A stretch of 64,000 nucleotides of DNA from Achatina immaculata (GCA_009760885.1 CM019696.1:45345358-45409357), one strand, 5' to 3'; positions 1 through 10,340 are shown, counted from the stretch's first letter. Numbers and translations: made by a program. Notes: generated from the sequence alone by a model not told the origin.

Positions 1-80
1 TGTTACGAACTGAAACAGGTTCTGAGACCTCTAGAATTTCATGTATTGGTGGTTGAGAGGAAAAAAATGTTCATACAGGG

Positions 81-196
81 AGATAGTTGTTGCTGAATTT
101 TTATGGCTGGATACAGTTCTTGCTGAATTTTTATGGCTCAGACAATTGTTGCTGAATTTTTATGGCTGAGATAGTTCTTGCTGAATTTTTATGGCT
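81..196. repeat. Short tandem repeat, 29-30 bp, 4 copies
   Basis: The phrase TGCTGAATTTTTATGGCT starts at 91, 121, 150 and 179, so the unit is about 29-30 bp. The linkers between copies differ (ggatacagttc, cagacaattgt, gagatagttct). No coding or element context is visible. Confidence 0.85.
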
Positions 197-745
197 TCAG
201 AGTTGCTGATGGTTGATTAAAAAGCATGTGTTTTCATGTCGTCAGTTTGCTCTGGTTTGGAGAAGTCTAGATTTTCATATATTCAGTTTCCTTTGGTTGA
301 GAGAAACTTGAATGTTCGTGTTTTCACAACTGCTGCTAGTGAAGTATTCCTTTATTTTGATGCATCATGATGGAGTTTGTGAGAGACTAGAAGCAGTTCC
401 AGATGGAGCTGAAGATCTGGCATTTGGTGCATCTTGCCATACAAAAAAAATGTGTATGCTGTGTTTTGTTATGTCCTGTGTATGTATATATGTGTGTGAG
501 TATATGCAAGGGTGTGGGGGGGGGGGTGATGTGGATGCAATGTGAGAGGCAGTTGCGTTGTTATGAGAAACCAACATGTTAGTTTTTTTTTTTTTGGTTG
601 CTTGAACTTGACCAGAGAATTGATTGTCTGTAAAACCTGTAAATTGATTATCAATAAATCTTGTATGGCCTTCCAGATTTTCTTGATGTTTTATTTTCTT
701 TTTGTGACTGTAAAAAAAAAAAAAGAAAGTAGAGCTTGACTGTAG
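197..745. other. Unassigned AT-rich stretch with homopolymers
   Basis: Nothing recognisable. It holds an 11-base G run at 516-526, a T run near 584-594 and an A run near 713-724. The open frames here are short and of low complexity. Confidence 0.5.
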
Positions 746-747
746 CT

Positions 748-822
748 ACAGTAAATAGAACACTAGTGACTAATAACTGTAGCCACAGTGAATAGAGCAC
801 TAGTGACTAATAACTGTAGCTA
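748..822. repeat. 37-bp minisatellite, left part
   Basis: Two copies of a unit containing CTGTAGCTACAGTGAATAG followed by CACTAGTGACTAAT. The same unit resumes at 2109 and again at 3061. The array is cut at 822 by the mariner element. Confidence 0.9.
821..822. other. Target-site TA, left copy
   Basis: TA next to the left inverted repeat. The partner is at 2109-2110. The flanking minisatellite reads through once one TA is removed. Confidence 0.88.
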
Positions 823-2108
823 CAGGGTCTGACAATTAGATAATGAGTCTGATTTTATTATGGCCAAGACAAAAATGCCATCTATGAAGCAACCTGTGGA
901 ATCCAAAGAGGCAACCTTCATCTATGATCTGGCAACTTTTCATCGCCACTCTATAAGCAGATGACAAACAAGCCGCCATTTTGTTGACCTAGTCAGAGGT
1001 GCATTGTTACGTAATTAGCATAGAGGAAAAAAGCTAACATTAAATTCTGTTTAAAACTTGGAAAAAATATCATTGAGACGGTTGAATTGATGTGACAAGT
1101 TTATGGGAATAACTGTTTATCTCATGCACAGATATTCAGGTGGTATTCATGATTCAAAAGTGGTGTGGAAACGATTACAAATGTAACTAGACATGGACAC
1201 TCAATTTCTGTTCGTAATAAGGAACTCGTTGCAAAAGTCAGAGAACGGATACAAGAAGATCGTTGTTTGACTGTGAGGATGATGGCAGATGAATTTTGTG
1301 TTCACCAAGAGACCATTCTTAAAGTTTTAGTGGAAGATTTGGGCAAGAAAAGAGTTGCTTGCCGGTTTGTACCACATTTGTTGTCTGATGACCAAAAACA
1401 TCAGCTTGTTGAGTACGCAAAAGACATCATCAAAATATGTCGCAGAAATAAACATTTCTTAAATTTGATTGTTGAGGAGTATGAAACGGATTTTCTGCTA
1501 TGATCCCACAACTAAATGCCAAAGTGCTCAATGGAAGTCATCATCATCACCAAAGGACAAATTCGTCTTCAAAAGTCGAAAGTGAAAACAATATTGGTGT
1601 GCTTCTATGACAGCAAAAGAGTTATTCACAAAGAGTTTATTCCAGAGGGACAGACTGTCATTGCCAGAGTTTAAGTATTTTAAAACACCTATTGAAAAGG
1701 ATTCTCCGAGTATTCAACATCTGGCAGTTTTTTCCTTCTTCATGATAATGCACCGGCTCACCGGGCGGTAGTTGTACAGGAATTTTTGGCCCCAAAACAA
1801 GTGTCTGTTCTCAACCATCCACCCTATTCCCCAGATTTGACTCCCAGCAATTATTTTCTGTTTCCAAAATTAAAGTTACCATTGAAAGGACGCTTCTGGA
1901 CGATACTGATGACATCCAAAGGGCCGTAACATCGAGTTTAAGGGCTATACCAACAGAAGAACTGCAGAGGTCGTTCCAGTGTTTGTTAGATCGCGCCACT
2001 CACTGTATCAATGCACAAGGGGCTTACTTTGAATAAAATACAGGTTATATCTTCAACTGTTTTATTTTTTTTATGTAATTATTCTCATTACTTAATTGTT
2101 GGACCTTA
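823..2108 (+). mobile_element. mariner-type DNA transposon, full length, inactive
   Basis: The ends are 25-bp inverted repeats (823-847 and 2084-2108) that match at 19 of 25 positions by hand count and share the cores ACAATTA and TAATGAG. TA dinucleotides lie immediately outside (821-822 and 2109-2110), the target duplication expected for Tc1/mariner elements. Removing the element plus one TA rebuilds the 37-bp minisatellite unit without a gap, which fixes both boundaries. The length of 1286 bp is typical of mariner. The encoded transposase is broken (see the pseudogene entry), so this copy cannot move itself. Confidence 0.93.
1028..2036 (+). pseudogene. mariner transposase, degenerate
   Basis: A DDE-type transposase of the mariner family, normally about 345 residues, that cuts and pastes its own element. 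In order the decayed frame shows an N-terminal helix-turn-helix region (NIKFCLKLGK near 1036), the long uninterrupted stretch at 1165-1503 with VPHLLSDDQK, then after a frame change CYDPTTK and FIPEGQTV, then HDNAPAH near 1742, then HPPYSPDL and NYFLF, and a C-terminus ending LLDRATHCINAQGAYFE with a stop at 2034-2036. In-frame stops lie in the N-terminal part and there are several frame changes after 1490. At the first catalytic position, where relatives read TGDE, this copy reads EEYE. At the third, exactly 34 residues after the HDNAP aspartate, it has asparagine. Two of three metal-binding aspartates are therefore gone. The family call is firm. Confidence 0.93.
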
Positions 2109-2630
2109 TACAGTGAATAGAGCACTAGTGACTATTGGTTGTATATACAGTGAACAGAACACAAGTGACTAATGACTGCAGCTACAGTGAATAGAGCACG
2201 AGTGACTAGCTTGATTGTAGCTGCTGTGAAGATTCCAATAGTGACTAATGACTGTAGCCACATTGAATATAGCATTAGTGACTAATAATTGTAGCTGCAG
2301 TTAATAGAGCCAGAGTCATTTGCATGTCCCTTGCGGAACTTTGCCCCCGTAACAGCTCTCTTGTAAGCCTCTCGGTTGTAAGCAAGATGCCCTGCTGCTG
2401 ATGCATCCATTTGCAGAATATCATTACTGTCTTGCAGCCATCTTTGCCTTGGTCTTCCATTCTTTCTTTTTCCTAATAGCAATATGGATGGTCATAATGA
2501 ATAGGTCACAATTAACTAATTAGCTACAATAAATAGAGCATTAGTGACTAATGAATATAGCTACAATGAATAGAGCATTAGTGATTAATAAATGTAGAAA
2601 CGATGAGTAGAGAATTAGTGACTAATTAGG
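2109..2630. repeat. 37-bp minisatellite, middle part
   Basis: Diverged copies of the CTGTAGCTACA / CACTAGTGACTAATG unit resume exactly at the right edge of the mariner element and decay towards 2630. The array is interrupted at about 2315-2485 by an RTN-1 retroelement end. Confidence 0.85.
2315..2485 (-). mobile_element. RTN-1 non-LTR retroelement, 3' end fragment
   Basis: On the minus strand the frame reads GKRKNGRPRQRW, LQMDASAAGHLAYNREAY and FRKGHAND. This is the C-terminal tail that follows the reverse-transcriptase domain in a non-LTR family present six times in the window (also near 6.1, 10.5, 19.6, 25.9 and 54.9 kb). Two frames overlap, so at least one frameshift is present. The 3' terminus is the shared GGGACATGCAAATGA. 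It sits inside the 37-bp minisatellite. Confidence 0.8.
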
Positions 2631-3060
2631 GGGGGGGTAGGGTACATGTACATTCCTGTGGCGAATTCATGTTCGTCGGAATGCTTGTCTGTATTATTGT
2701 ACTGTTGATTTCTCACATGATTCGTTGGTATTCATCTTCCTTCATTCATCAGGACACCATGTTCATTGTTTCTCATATTAAATATTGTTGAAGGATTTTG
2801 GTAACTGCTGACTTTGACTGTTGTGCACATCAACGTTTTACTGTTAGTGTTGACTGATCGGTTAGACTGCTGAACCCCTGTGACTGTTCAGTTATTCTTG
2901 TTACCTCCCTTTTGTTGTTTCCCCTTATCTGGGTGAAATGCTGTTACTAAGTGCATAACAAAGTAACGTTTTGCTGTCGAGTATTTGTTACTTGTGTAGC
3001 TGTATCGCCTAGAGTTAGTTAATTTTGTGCCTTCATTGTACTAGGCATAGAAAGATTCCA
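2631..3060. other. Unassigned spacer
   Basis: Starts with a run of nine G at about 2629-2637, then unremarkable AT-rich sequence separating two blocks of the 37-bp array. No gene or element recognised. Confidence 0.5.
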
Positions 3061-3668
3061 CTTTATAGTGACTAATGACTGTAGCTGTAATGAATAAAGT
3101 TTTAGTGAATAATGATTGTAGCTAGAAATAATAAAGCATTAGTGAATAATGATTGTAGCTACAATAAATAGGTCACTAGTGGTTAATGATTGTAGCTAGA
3201 GTAAACATGACATAGTGACTGATGGCTGTAACTACAATGAGTAGACCATTAGTGACTAATGGCTGTAGCTACAGTAAATAAGGCACTAGTGACTAATGAT
3301 TGTAGCTACAGTGAACAGACCACTAGTGACTAATGACTGTAGCTACAATGAATAGGGCACTAATGACTAATGACTGTAGCTACAGTGAACACACCACTAG
3401 TGACTAATGACTGTAGCTACAATAAATAGGGCACTAGTGACTAATGATTGTAGCTATAGTGAACAGACCACAAGTGACTAATGATTGTAGCTACAGTGAA
3501 TAGACCACTAGTGACTAATGACTGTAGCTACAATAAATAGGGCACTAGTGACTAATGGTTGTAGCTACAATGAATAGGGCACTAGTGACTAATGATTGTA
3601 GCTATAGTGAACAGACCACTAGTGACTAATGACTGTAGCTACAATAAATAGGGCACTAGTGACTGAGG
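3061..3668. repeat. 37-bp minisatellite, main block
   Basis: About 16 copies. The phrase TGTAGCTACA recurs with a spacing of 37 (for example 3301 and 3338). Alternating variants GTGAACAGACCAC and ATGAATAGGGCAC are interleaved, which suggests a two-unit higher-order repeat of 74 bp over 3260-3660. Confidence 0.93.
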
Positions 3669-4124
3669 CCTAAGGGATTTGTCATTTGTCTTTGCTGTAT
3701 CCACAAATTTAAACGATCGTAGCTACAATCATCGGGAGCAAGTACGTCTTCTGAAGTGACAGCCATTGTTAGAGAGACCACAGACTAGGGAAAGAAAATC
3801 ATAACCACGGAGCAACCAGCTGGCTGTTCCAGTGAGACAGAACAAGACATGCCGTCGTCAGCTGTTCTCTAGCGCACACCGTGTTCCTGCTGCGCGGAAG
3901 ACCAGTCTCACTATCTTAATACTGAGAGAATATGAAACACGTGTGTAGATTGTGGGGCTCTGAAGGGCTGTAGATAACAAGAGAAGTAAAAGTGTAAGGA
4001 GCTATGGCAAGGGCAGAAATGACGAAGAGTTGTCGCATCAAAGCCGGCAGACGACTCACTTCGCTTTCCAGGAGCCATTGTGGTATAGCATCTTAGTCCA
4101 TAAAATAAGAATGGACGTATTTCT
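3669..4124. other. Unassigned stretch
   Basis: Non-repetitive within the window. A 73-codon minus-strand frame at 3911-4132 has no recognisable domain and is not called as a gene. Confidence 0.45.
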
Positions 4125-4398
4125 CGACTCATAAAAAAGTCTGGTTTTACTGCGTTCAGAAAAGAAGTCTGATATTACTGCGCTCATAAAAAAAGTCTGG
4201 TTTTACTGCGTTCAGAAAAAGTCTAATATTACTGCGCTCAGAAAAAAAGTCCGATATTACTGCGCTCAGAAAAAAAGTCCGATATTACTGCGTTCATAAA
4301 AAAAAAATGTCTGGTGCTACTGCGCTCACAAAGAAGTCTGGTAGTACTGCTCTCATGGAAAGTCTGATATTACAGCTTTCATAAAGAAGTATGGTATT
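4125..4398. repeat. About 28-bp minisatellite, left half
   Basis: Units of the form AAAAAGTCTGGTATTACTGCGCTCAT, about 9 copies with variable A-run length. The same family continues at 4757, after the RTN-2 insertion. Confidence 0.9.
4387..4398. other. Target-site duplication, left copy (RTN-2 insertion)
   Basis: AAGTATGGTATT occurs at 4387-4398 and again at 4757-4768, directly flanking the retroelement. The surrounding array is itself repetitive, so a chance match to a neighbouring unit cannot be fully excluded. Confidence 0.65.
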
Positions 4399-4756
4399 TA
4401 TTATCATCATCGCCTTTCACTCCCTTGAGAGCACAGGCTACGGATAAAGCCTCCCCGGTCATCCCTGTTCTTGGAACTATTCTCTGCTTCTTTCCATGTG
4501 CATCCCTTGTCTCTGAGCACTGTCATCATTTCTCTTCTCTCAGTCAGTCAGTCGTCCTCGTTTTCTATTTCCTTGAGGATTCCACGTCAGTGCTTGTCTT
4601 GTTGTGTTGGTGTCGGGTTTCCTCAGAGTGTGGCCAATCCACCTCCACTTCCTAGACATGATTTGTAGGTTCATAGGTTCTTGTCCTGCCCTTTCCCAGA
4701 CCTCCTCGTTCCTGATCTTGTCCTGCCATTTAATGTTTAAAATCTTCCTCAAGTGC
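4399..4756 (-). mobile_element. RTN-2 non-LTR retroelement, short 3' copy
   Basis: On the minus strand from 4756 the frame starts LRKILNIKWQDKIRNEEVW and continues with MNLQIMSRKWRWIGHTLRKP and TWNPQGNRKRGR. This is the region just after the reverse-transcriptase domain in RTE-like non-LTR elements; the motif of basic GNRKRGRP type near the C-terminus is typical. The frame breaks after GNRKRGR, but DNA homology to the second copy (29260-29618) continues to the end. The 3' end carries a short TGA-type tail (ATCATCATC on the plus strand at 4402-4412). The copy lies in a minisatellite and is flanked by 12-bp repeats. Confidence 0.88.
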
Positions 4757-5054
4757 AAGTATGGTATTACTGCGCTTATAAAAAGATCTGGTATTATTGG
4801 GCTCATAAAGTAGTATGGTATTACTGCGCTTATAAAAAGATCTGGTATTATTGCGCTCATAAAGATGTATGGTATTACTGCGCTTATAAAAAGATCTGGT
4901 ATTATTGGGCTCATAAAGAAGTATGGTATTACTGCGCTTATAAAAAGATCTGGTATTATTGCGCTCATAAAGATGTATGGTATTACTGCGCTTATAAAAA
5001 GATCTGGTATTATTGGGCTCATAAAGAAGTATGGTATTACTGCGCTTATAAACA
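4757..5054. repeat. 54-bp (2 x 27) array with 108-bp higher order
   Basis: GTATGGTATT recurs at 4759, 4813, 4867, 4921, 4975 and 5029, exactly 54 bp apart. Each unit is two 27-bp halves (GTATGGTATTACTGCGCTTAT and ATCTGGTATTATTGGGCTCAT types). GGGCTC and GCGCTC variants alternate, giving 108 bp. As 54 is divisible by 3, several frames stay open on both strands; these are not genes. Confidence 0.95.
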
Positions 5055-5390
5055 ATGGTGAGAGAGAGGACATTCAAGTAAGAGAGAGAGAGAGCATTCA
5101 GGTGAGAGAGAGAGAGAGGACATTCAGGTGAGAGTGAGAACATTCAGGTGAGAGAGAGGACGTTCAAGTGACAGAAAGGGCATTCAATTGAGAGAAAGGG
5201 CATTCAGGTAAGCAGGTAAGAGAAAGGGCATTAAGGTGAGAGAGAGGACATTCAGGTGAGAGAAAGGGCATTCAGATGAGAAAGAACATTCATATGAGAG
5301 AAAGGACTTTCAAATGAGAGAAGTGACATTCAAGTGAAGGAAAGGATGTTGGGGTGAGAGAAAAGGAAATGGAAGAGAAGTAGCATATGG
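5055..5390. repeat. GA-rich degenerate repeat
   Basis: Repeats of GAGAGAGGACATTCAGGTGA type with unit lengths of about 18-30 bp, decaying to the right. Confidence 0.8.
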
Positions 5391-5399
5391 TTCAGGAGC

Positions 5400-5975
5400 C
5401 TTTGAAGTCGCCACTTGAAGCATGCGAGTGGAAATTGAGGCTGTGTCGGAGGCGATGATTGGTTAGTTGCTCATGCTGTGGTTGATGGCGTCATTGTGAC
5501 GGATTCACAGATTAGCTCTGTAAGACTGAGAAAACTTGCTTCGAAAAGAATGGGTTCATCTGTTAAGCCAGTCAACTGTGACAACCTTAACGTGGCTTTA
5601 CTGTCCATGACATGCTGAAGTCCAAGCCAATGATGTGGCAGACAGACTTGCTTGGCAGGCTAAAATAAATGACAGACTGTCAATGGATAGGGGGACATTG
5701 CTATGGTCGCATTGGACAGACTACGGGAAAATGAAGAACTGGAATGGAAGAACAATGTAGCTGTGAAGAGATTGCTGGAGCTAGGACAAATCAAAGTTGC
5801 TGGCAGAAAATCTGAACTGTGTGGCAGAAAACGTATCGTAAACAACCAACATTTGACTGAAGAAATTAGCAAACATACTCTTGGATAGATGTTGCGGCAT
5901 GAGGCAGAGCATATATTGGGGTTGTCCCGAATGCAGTGAAGCCGGAGTCCGAATTTCGGACTTTGAAAGGGCATC
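5400..5975 (+). pseudogene. RTN-8 non-LTR element, C-terminal RNase H-side fragment
   Basis: The plus strand holds a broken frame. It contains HAEVQANDVADRLAWQAK near 5620-5660, which corresponds to the end of an RNase H domain (usual form GHxGVxxNExADxLA). An open stretch at 5703-5888 follows with RKRIVNNQHLTEEISKHTLG, then after a stop LRHEAEHILGLSRMQ, which looks like a decayed C-terminal cysteine-containing tail of mollusc pol-like proteins. Stops upstream show it is dead. A second piece of the same C-terminus is at 32868-32950. The element normally makes a reverse transcriptase with RNase H. The assignment comes from remembered family patterns, not a search. Confidence 0.65.
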
Positions 5976-6102
5976 CAGGTGAGTGAAAGGAATATCGTTT
6001 AATTTAATGTCCAGAAAACAACAAAGAACAAGATCAATTTTTTAACCAAAGTTCCTAGTCTTCAAAAGAGCTGATCTTTACGCAGTGTTTGGAAACCCCG
6101 AT

Positions 6103-6112
6103 GACCAAATAT
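6103..6112. other. Target-site duplication, left copy (RTN-1 insertion)
   Basis: GACCAAATAT at 6103-6112 is repeated at 6550-6559 and directly brackets the RTN-1 copy. Confidence 0.8.
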
Positions 6113-6549
6113 TCATTCATTCATTCATTTGCATGTCCCTTGCTGAACTTTGCCTCCCTAACAGCTCTCTCCTGTAGGCCGTTCGGTTGTGAGCAAGATG
6201 GCCTGCTGCTGATGCATCAATTTGCAGATCATCAACGATGTCTTGCATCCATCTTCGCCTTGGTCTTCCTCTCTTTCTTTTTCCCATTATGTACCCTTCC
6301 AAGACGATCTTCTCTAGATTATCATGACGTTTAATGTGTTCAAAATGTTTAAGTTTTCTCTCTGTAATCCTCTTTACTAGCCAGCCTTCTTCAATATTAA
6401 GCTCTTGTAGTATGGGTATATTTGTTCTTGTTTTGTGTCCATGATATTTGAAGAACTCTTCTGTGGCATTTACATTCAAAGGCATTTATGTGTTTCTCAG
6501 CTGTTTTGTTAAGTGTCCAGATCTCACAGGCGTATGTTGCGATGGGAAA
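6113..6549 (-). mobile_element. RTN-1 non-LTR retroelement, 5'-truncated with target duplication
   Basis: Minus-strand coding remnant. From the 5' side it reads FPIATYACEIWTLNKTAEK, then KCHRRVLQISW, then after frame changes the long stretch at 6117-6485 with LKHFEHIKRHDN, EKIVLEGYIMGKRKRGRP, RRRWMQDIVDDLQIDASAAG and HLAHNRTAYRREL. This is the region downstream of the reverse-transcriptase catalytic core of an endonuclease-reverse transcriptase; the catalytic domain itself is lost by 5' truncation. The 3' end carries four to five ATGA/ATTC tetramers as a tail (6111-6130 on the plus strand). The 10-bp direct repeats at both edges support insertion by target-primed reverse transcription. It is the best-preserved RTN-1 copy in the window. 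Confidence 0.9.
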
Positions 6550-6559
6550 GACCAAATAT
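6550..6559. other. Target-site duplication, right copy (RTN-1 insertion)
   Basis: GACCAAATAT, the partner of 6103-6112. Confidence 0.8.
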
Positions 6560-7985
6560 ACGCCGTTCAAATGAATGCACTACACCGAACACACATTCTT
6601 GGCTTCCTGCACGGAACTGTGGGCACGAAACAGATTGTCACAACTAGATCTGCAAGTTAACTTGATAACCTGGTACGGCACTAGAAAAACTAGCAGTGTG
6701 ACAGCCGTCATAACTGTGAAGCTCTCACATTCTCCCATTAACACCTGTACTCTTCAGATGACGCCGGCAGAACTCTGTCACTTGTCAATCATCGTGACAA
6801 GATAATGCCCTGGCCGGCCTGCTACCTGAAGTGATATCAAACTTGTCATTGTTAATCCTGTGGTTTACAATCCAGAATGATAACATTTTGTTAATTTTTG
6901 TGTGTGTGTGTCCACGCATCTTCCATTAGATTGCCTATCTCATCAGAATTCCGCTTCGCTAGAAATGTTGACTCAAATACTACTTCAACAATTAAACATT
7001 CCACACAAACATCTTTTAAATTACAACATCGCAAGAATACCAGAGATTCTCACATGCCTGAATCTCAGGGAGACAATATCTCAAATCGGGAAAGAAGTAG
7101 AGATGTGTTCAAGTCGCATTTGTCAAGTTTCAAGTAAAGTCACAAGTCATTATCGTCAAGTCGCTAGATTAGTCGAGTCGAGTGGAAGTCGAGTCTATAA
7201 CTCTAGATAGATGGTTTAAAAAAAAAAAAAAGATTCAGAGATACACGGTAACGAATCGTTCAGATGGAACTCCAAAACGCAGGAAAAACTAGATAGGAAG
7301 TACCAGGTCGTGTAGAGATTTTGTGTCTCCGTGATGATGATGATGATGATGATGATGACGATCCTTTGATTCTTTCGTAATCCTACACCACAGCTGCTTA
7401 TGTGACCTCATGACCTCCAGCCTCCAGTCCGATATCAAAACCATGATTACAGTAATCATCAACCCAATCGCTGATGCAGACAGTTCGATCATCATTTTCA
7501 TTCACCATTTTAGAATCATTTAAAAACTCCTGCTGACGACTGGACTCACAGAGGTGACCTGCCTTCCGATGTTGATGACAAAACACATGAAACTGAATGC
7601 AGAGAAATAAAATTATTCGAACCTTTAAGATTCTTTGCCGTTCTGTCAATTTTATCTATAAGCCGTTCTGTCAATTTTATCTATGTCACAATAATTTTAT
7701 CCATTATCATTTCTTCTTCTTCTTGTTCGATGGAGACATCGAGGCTAATCTCTGACAAATGCGACAGTGTTTCCCTGACTTTCAGTGTCACCCTAGAGGT
7801 TCCCTTGTAGGGGGCTGGGATCTGTCCAAGTCCTTTGTCTGATTGGTTTGTGTAGCTGGCAACTCTATGAGATATAAGGCGGAGTTATCCTTTACTTTCT
7901 GTTTTAGGCATATAAATCTTATGGGCTAATTTACAGCTTCTGAAATAGATGATGCCCCAGCCTGCAGTGCCTTGTTCTCAGCCGG
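6560..7985. other. Unassigned stretch with GAT microsatellite
   Basis: No element recognised. A GAT trinucleotide tract lies at 7333-7362. A minus-strand frame of 83 codons at 7398-7649 has no recognisable domain. A TTC tract near 7710-7725 may be the tail of an unrecognised element. Confidence 0.45.
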
Positions 7986-7989
7986 AGAA

Positions 7990-8195
7990 TTCTTCTTCTT
8001 CTTCATAGAACACTTTCAGAATTCAGCTTTGTTATCTCTGAAGAACGCTGCTGTTTCTCTTAGGCTGTTAACATCACCATACAGCTTGTCATGGACTGGA
8101 AGGTGATGATCAAAAGCGCCACCTTGGTTCTTCAAATGAAGGGCAGTCCACGTGCTGGGCTGTCATTCTGTCGATACCACAGGTGAATTCATCAG
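7990..8195 (-). pseudogene. RTN-7 RNase H-type non-LTR element, extreme 3' end
   Basis: Minus-strand frames read CPSFEEPRWRF and, after a frame change, HDKLYGDVNSLRETAAFLRD, followed by a stop and a GAA tract (TTCTTCTTCTTC at 7990-8001 on the plus strand). The second phrase lines up with EDKLYGSIHELQKTVKFIHE at the end of the RNase H element at 63.3 kb, so this is the last part of a related copy. It is broken and short. Confidence 0.65.
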
Positions 8196-8199
8196 TCCT

Positions 8200-8850
8200 G
8201 ACTATCTTCAGCATGTTAAACTTGTGGTGTCTCTTGTGGCTACCTTGAGCCTGTTAAACGTGTGGTGTCTCAGTCTGTTGTGACTATCTTGAGCATGTTA
8301 AACTTGTGGTGTCTCAGTCTGTTGTGACTATCTTGAGCCTATTAAATTTGTGGTGTCTCAGTCTGTTGTGGCTATCTTGAGCATGTTAAACTTGTGGTGT
8401 CTCAGTCTGTTGTGACTATCTTGAGCATGTTAAACTTGTGGTGTCTCAGTCTGTTGTGACTATCTTGAGCCTATTAAATTTGTGGTGTCTCAGTCTGTTG
8501 TGGCTATCTTGAGCATGTTAAACTTGTGGTGTCTCAGTCTGTTGTGACTATCTTGAGCATGTTAAACTTGTGGTGTCTCAGTCTGTTGTGACTATCTTGA
8601 GCATGTTAAACTTGTGGTGTCTCAGTCTGTTGTGACTATCTTGAGCATGTTAAAATTGTGGTGTCTCAGTCTGTTGCAACTATCTTGAGCCTGTTAAACA
8701 TGTGGTGTCTCAGTCTGTTGTAACTATCTTGAACCTATTAAACTTGTGGTGTCTCAGTCTGTTGCGGCTATCTTGAGCCTGTTAAACTTGTGGTGTCTCT
8801 TGTGGCTATCTTGAGGCTGTTAAACATGTGGTGTCTCAGTCTGTTGTGGT
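8200..8850. repeat. 44-bp minisatellite, about 15 copies
   Basis: Unit TGGTGTCTCAGTCTGTTGTG plus ACTATCTTGAGCATGTTAAACTTG. The spacing of TGGTGTCTC is 44 through the centre of the array. Variants (GAGCCTATTAAATTTG, GAGCATGTTAAACTTG) recur in runs, as expected from local duplication. Outer copies are shorter. Confidence 0.95.
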
Positions 8851-8914
8851 CTTTTTTGAATATGAAGTTCTTGACGAGGAGGAAAATTATAACTTGGACC
8901 CATTATCATTTATG

Positions 8915-9235
8915 CCAGATCATCATTTCTTAGTTATCGCAAACCAAAGATATCTAATGTTATCGCGAATCACAGATCATCATCTCTAATGTTATAACAA
9001 ATCATAGATCATCATCTCTAATTTTATTACAAATCACAGCTCATCATCTCTAATTTTATCACAAATCACAGATCATCATCTCTAATGTTATCACAAATCA
9101 CAGATCATCATCTCTAATGTTGTCACAAATCACAGATCATCATCTCTAATGTTACCACAAATCACAGATCATCATCCCTAATGTTACCAAAAGTCACAGA
9201 CCACCATCTCTAATGTTATCACAAATCACAGTCGC
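8915..9235. repeat. 32-bp minisatellite, about 9-10 copies
   Basis: Unit ATCATCTCTAATGTTATCAC plus AAATCACAGATC. Edge copies are diverged. Confidence 0.92.
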
Positions 9236-9405
9236 CAGAAGTTCGGAATTCTGCTCTACAAAGTCCGCATCTTTGATCATATCCCTCACGAAAACTCTTT
9301 CACTAATTTATGTCTCTCACGTTTCATAAATGAAGAATGCCTAAGGAAAGCCTAAGCAAAGCCAGTCAGAAACGTTCATTAATAAACACACGGGAGGTCG
9401 TGGTT

Positions 9406-9419
9406 GGGGGGGGGGGGGG
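9406..9419. repeat. Poly-G run, 14
   Basis: An uninterrupted G homopolymer directly upstream of the RTN-4 fragment. Confidence 0.9.
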
Positions 9420-9420
9420 A

Positions 9421-9655
9421 ATCAAGGTTTATTGGCCATACAATGAGAAGAGGATGGACTGAAAATATCGTGACAACAGGGAAAATTGGAGGCGGGAAAG
9501 GGAGAGGTAGACCAAGAGAGAAAACCTGGGATGGCTCGACAAAATGGCACAGGAGAGGAACAACAGCAGAACTGCTGAGTAACACGAAAGATTGGAAACT
9601 GTGGATAGACATCGTCGACAACGTCTCCAGTCATGGCACATGATGATGATGACTT
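9421..9655 (+). mobile_element. RTN-4 non-LTR retroelement, 3' end fragment
   Basis: The plus-strand frame reads RFIGHTMRRGWTENIVTTGK, GRGRPREKTWDGSTKWHRR, TTAELLSNTKDW and VSSHGT, ending with a TGA stop and an ATGATGATGA tail at 9641-9651. It matches the C-terminus of the larger RTN-4 copy at 18.1-19.3 kb (GGIENIITPGKIEGRRAKGR, RPPTELIACLKDQ, HASRYGT). This region lies after the reverse-transcriptase domain. The truncation removes all catalytic parts. Confidence 0.88.
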
Positions 9656-10340
9656 TTCCACATGCGCGGAGTGGGTACTAATTTGTATGAACTACATTTC
9701 ACTGATTATAACTTTATATGATATACAACAAAATAACATGTTGAATTACAACATTTTCATTAATTTTACCATTATTTGCATTTTAATTTTTCAGTTTTTC
9801 TCCCTCACAATACCAGTCTTCGTTCCATTTCTTTTCGTTTGATAGGTCTGATGTAGCTACATGCCGAAATATTACACTGCTACATAATTACCAAGAGAAA
9901 TGACGTCTGCGGTAAAACTGTTCCTAGTAATGAAGTTATGTAGATAGAGGTGTATGGTTAAGAGAGAGACAGACAGACAGACAGACAGAGAGAATTGAGA
10001 GGAAATAATAATGGCAGAGAGATGAGCACATATAAATGAAAAACATACAACAATCCAACAGATATTCAAAACAAAATAGATGAGAACTTAAACGATTACC
10101 TTCTTTGGTATTCTCCTTGTAGGAAAGATGGCCAGAAAATTCGTTTGTTTGTTGTTGTTATTGTTGTCCAATATACACTGGGCATTTACAGTCTGTCTGT
10201 GTCTTAAAAATTTAGAAACCTGAGGGAGATTGAATCTAAGCGACGGGATGTCTGTGTCATAACCTTCTCCCCTTTCTAGATGTCCCGCTTTTCCACCAGA
10301 CAATATATCAAACACGTGCTTTGTTTTTTTTGGATGGAAT
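9656..10340. other. Unassigned AT-rich stretch
   Basis: Contains a CTGATG...GCCGAAATATT motif copy at 9851-9875 and an ACAG tetranucleotide tract at 9968-9990. No gene recognised. Confidence 0.45.

Noticed and set aside
4540..5143. Repeat proteins of WYYCAYKK or ITALIKRSG type
   Set aside because: The 54-bp minisatellite is divisible by 3, so all phases stay open on both strands; no gene signals.
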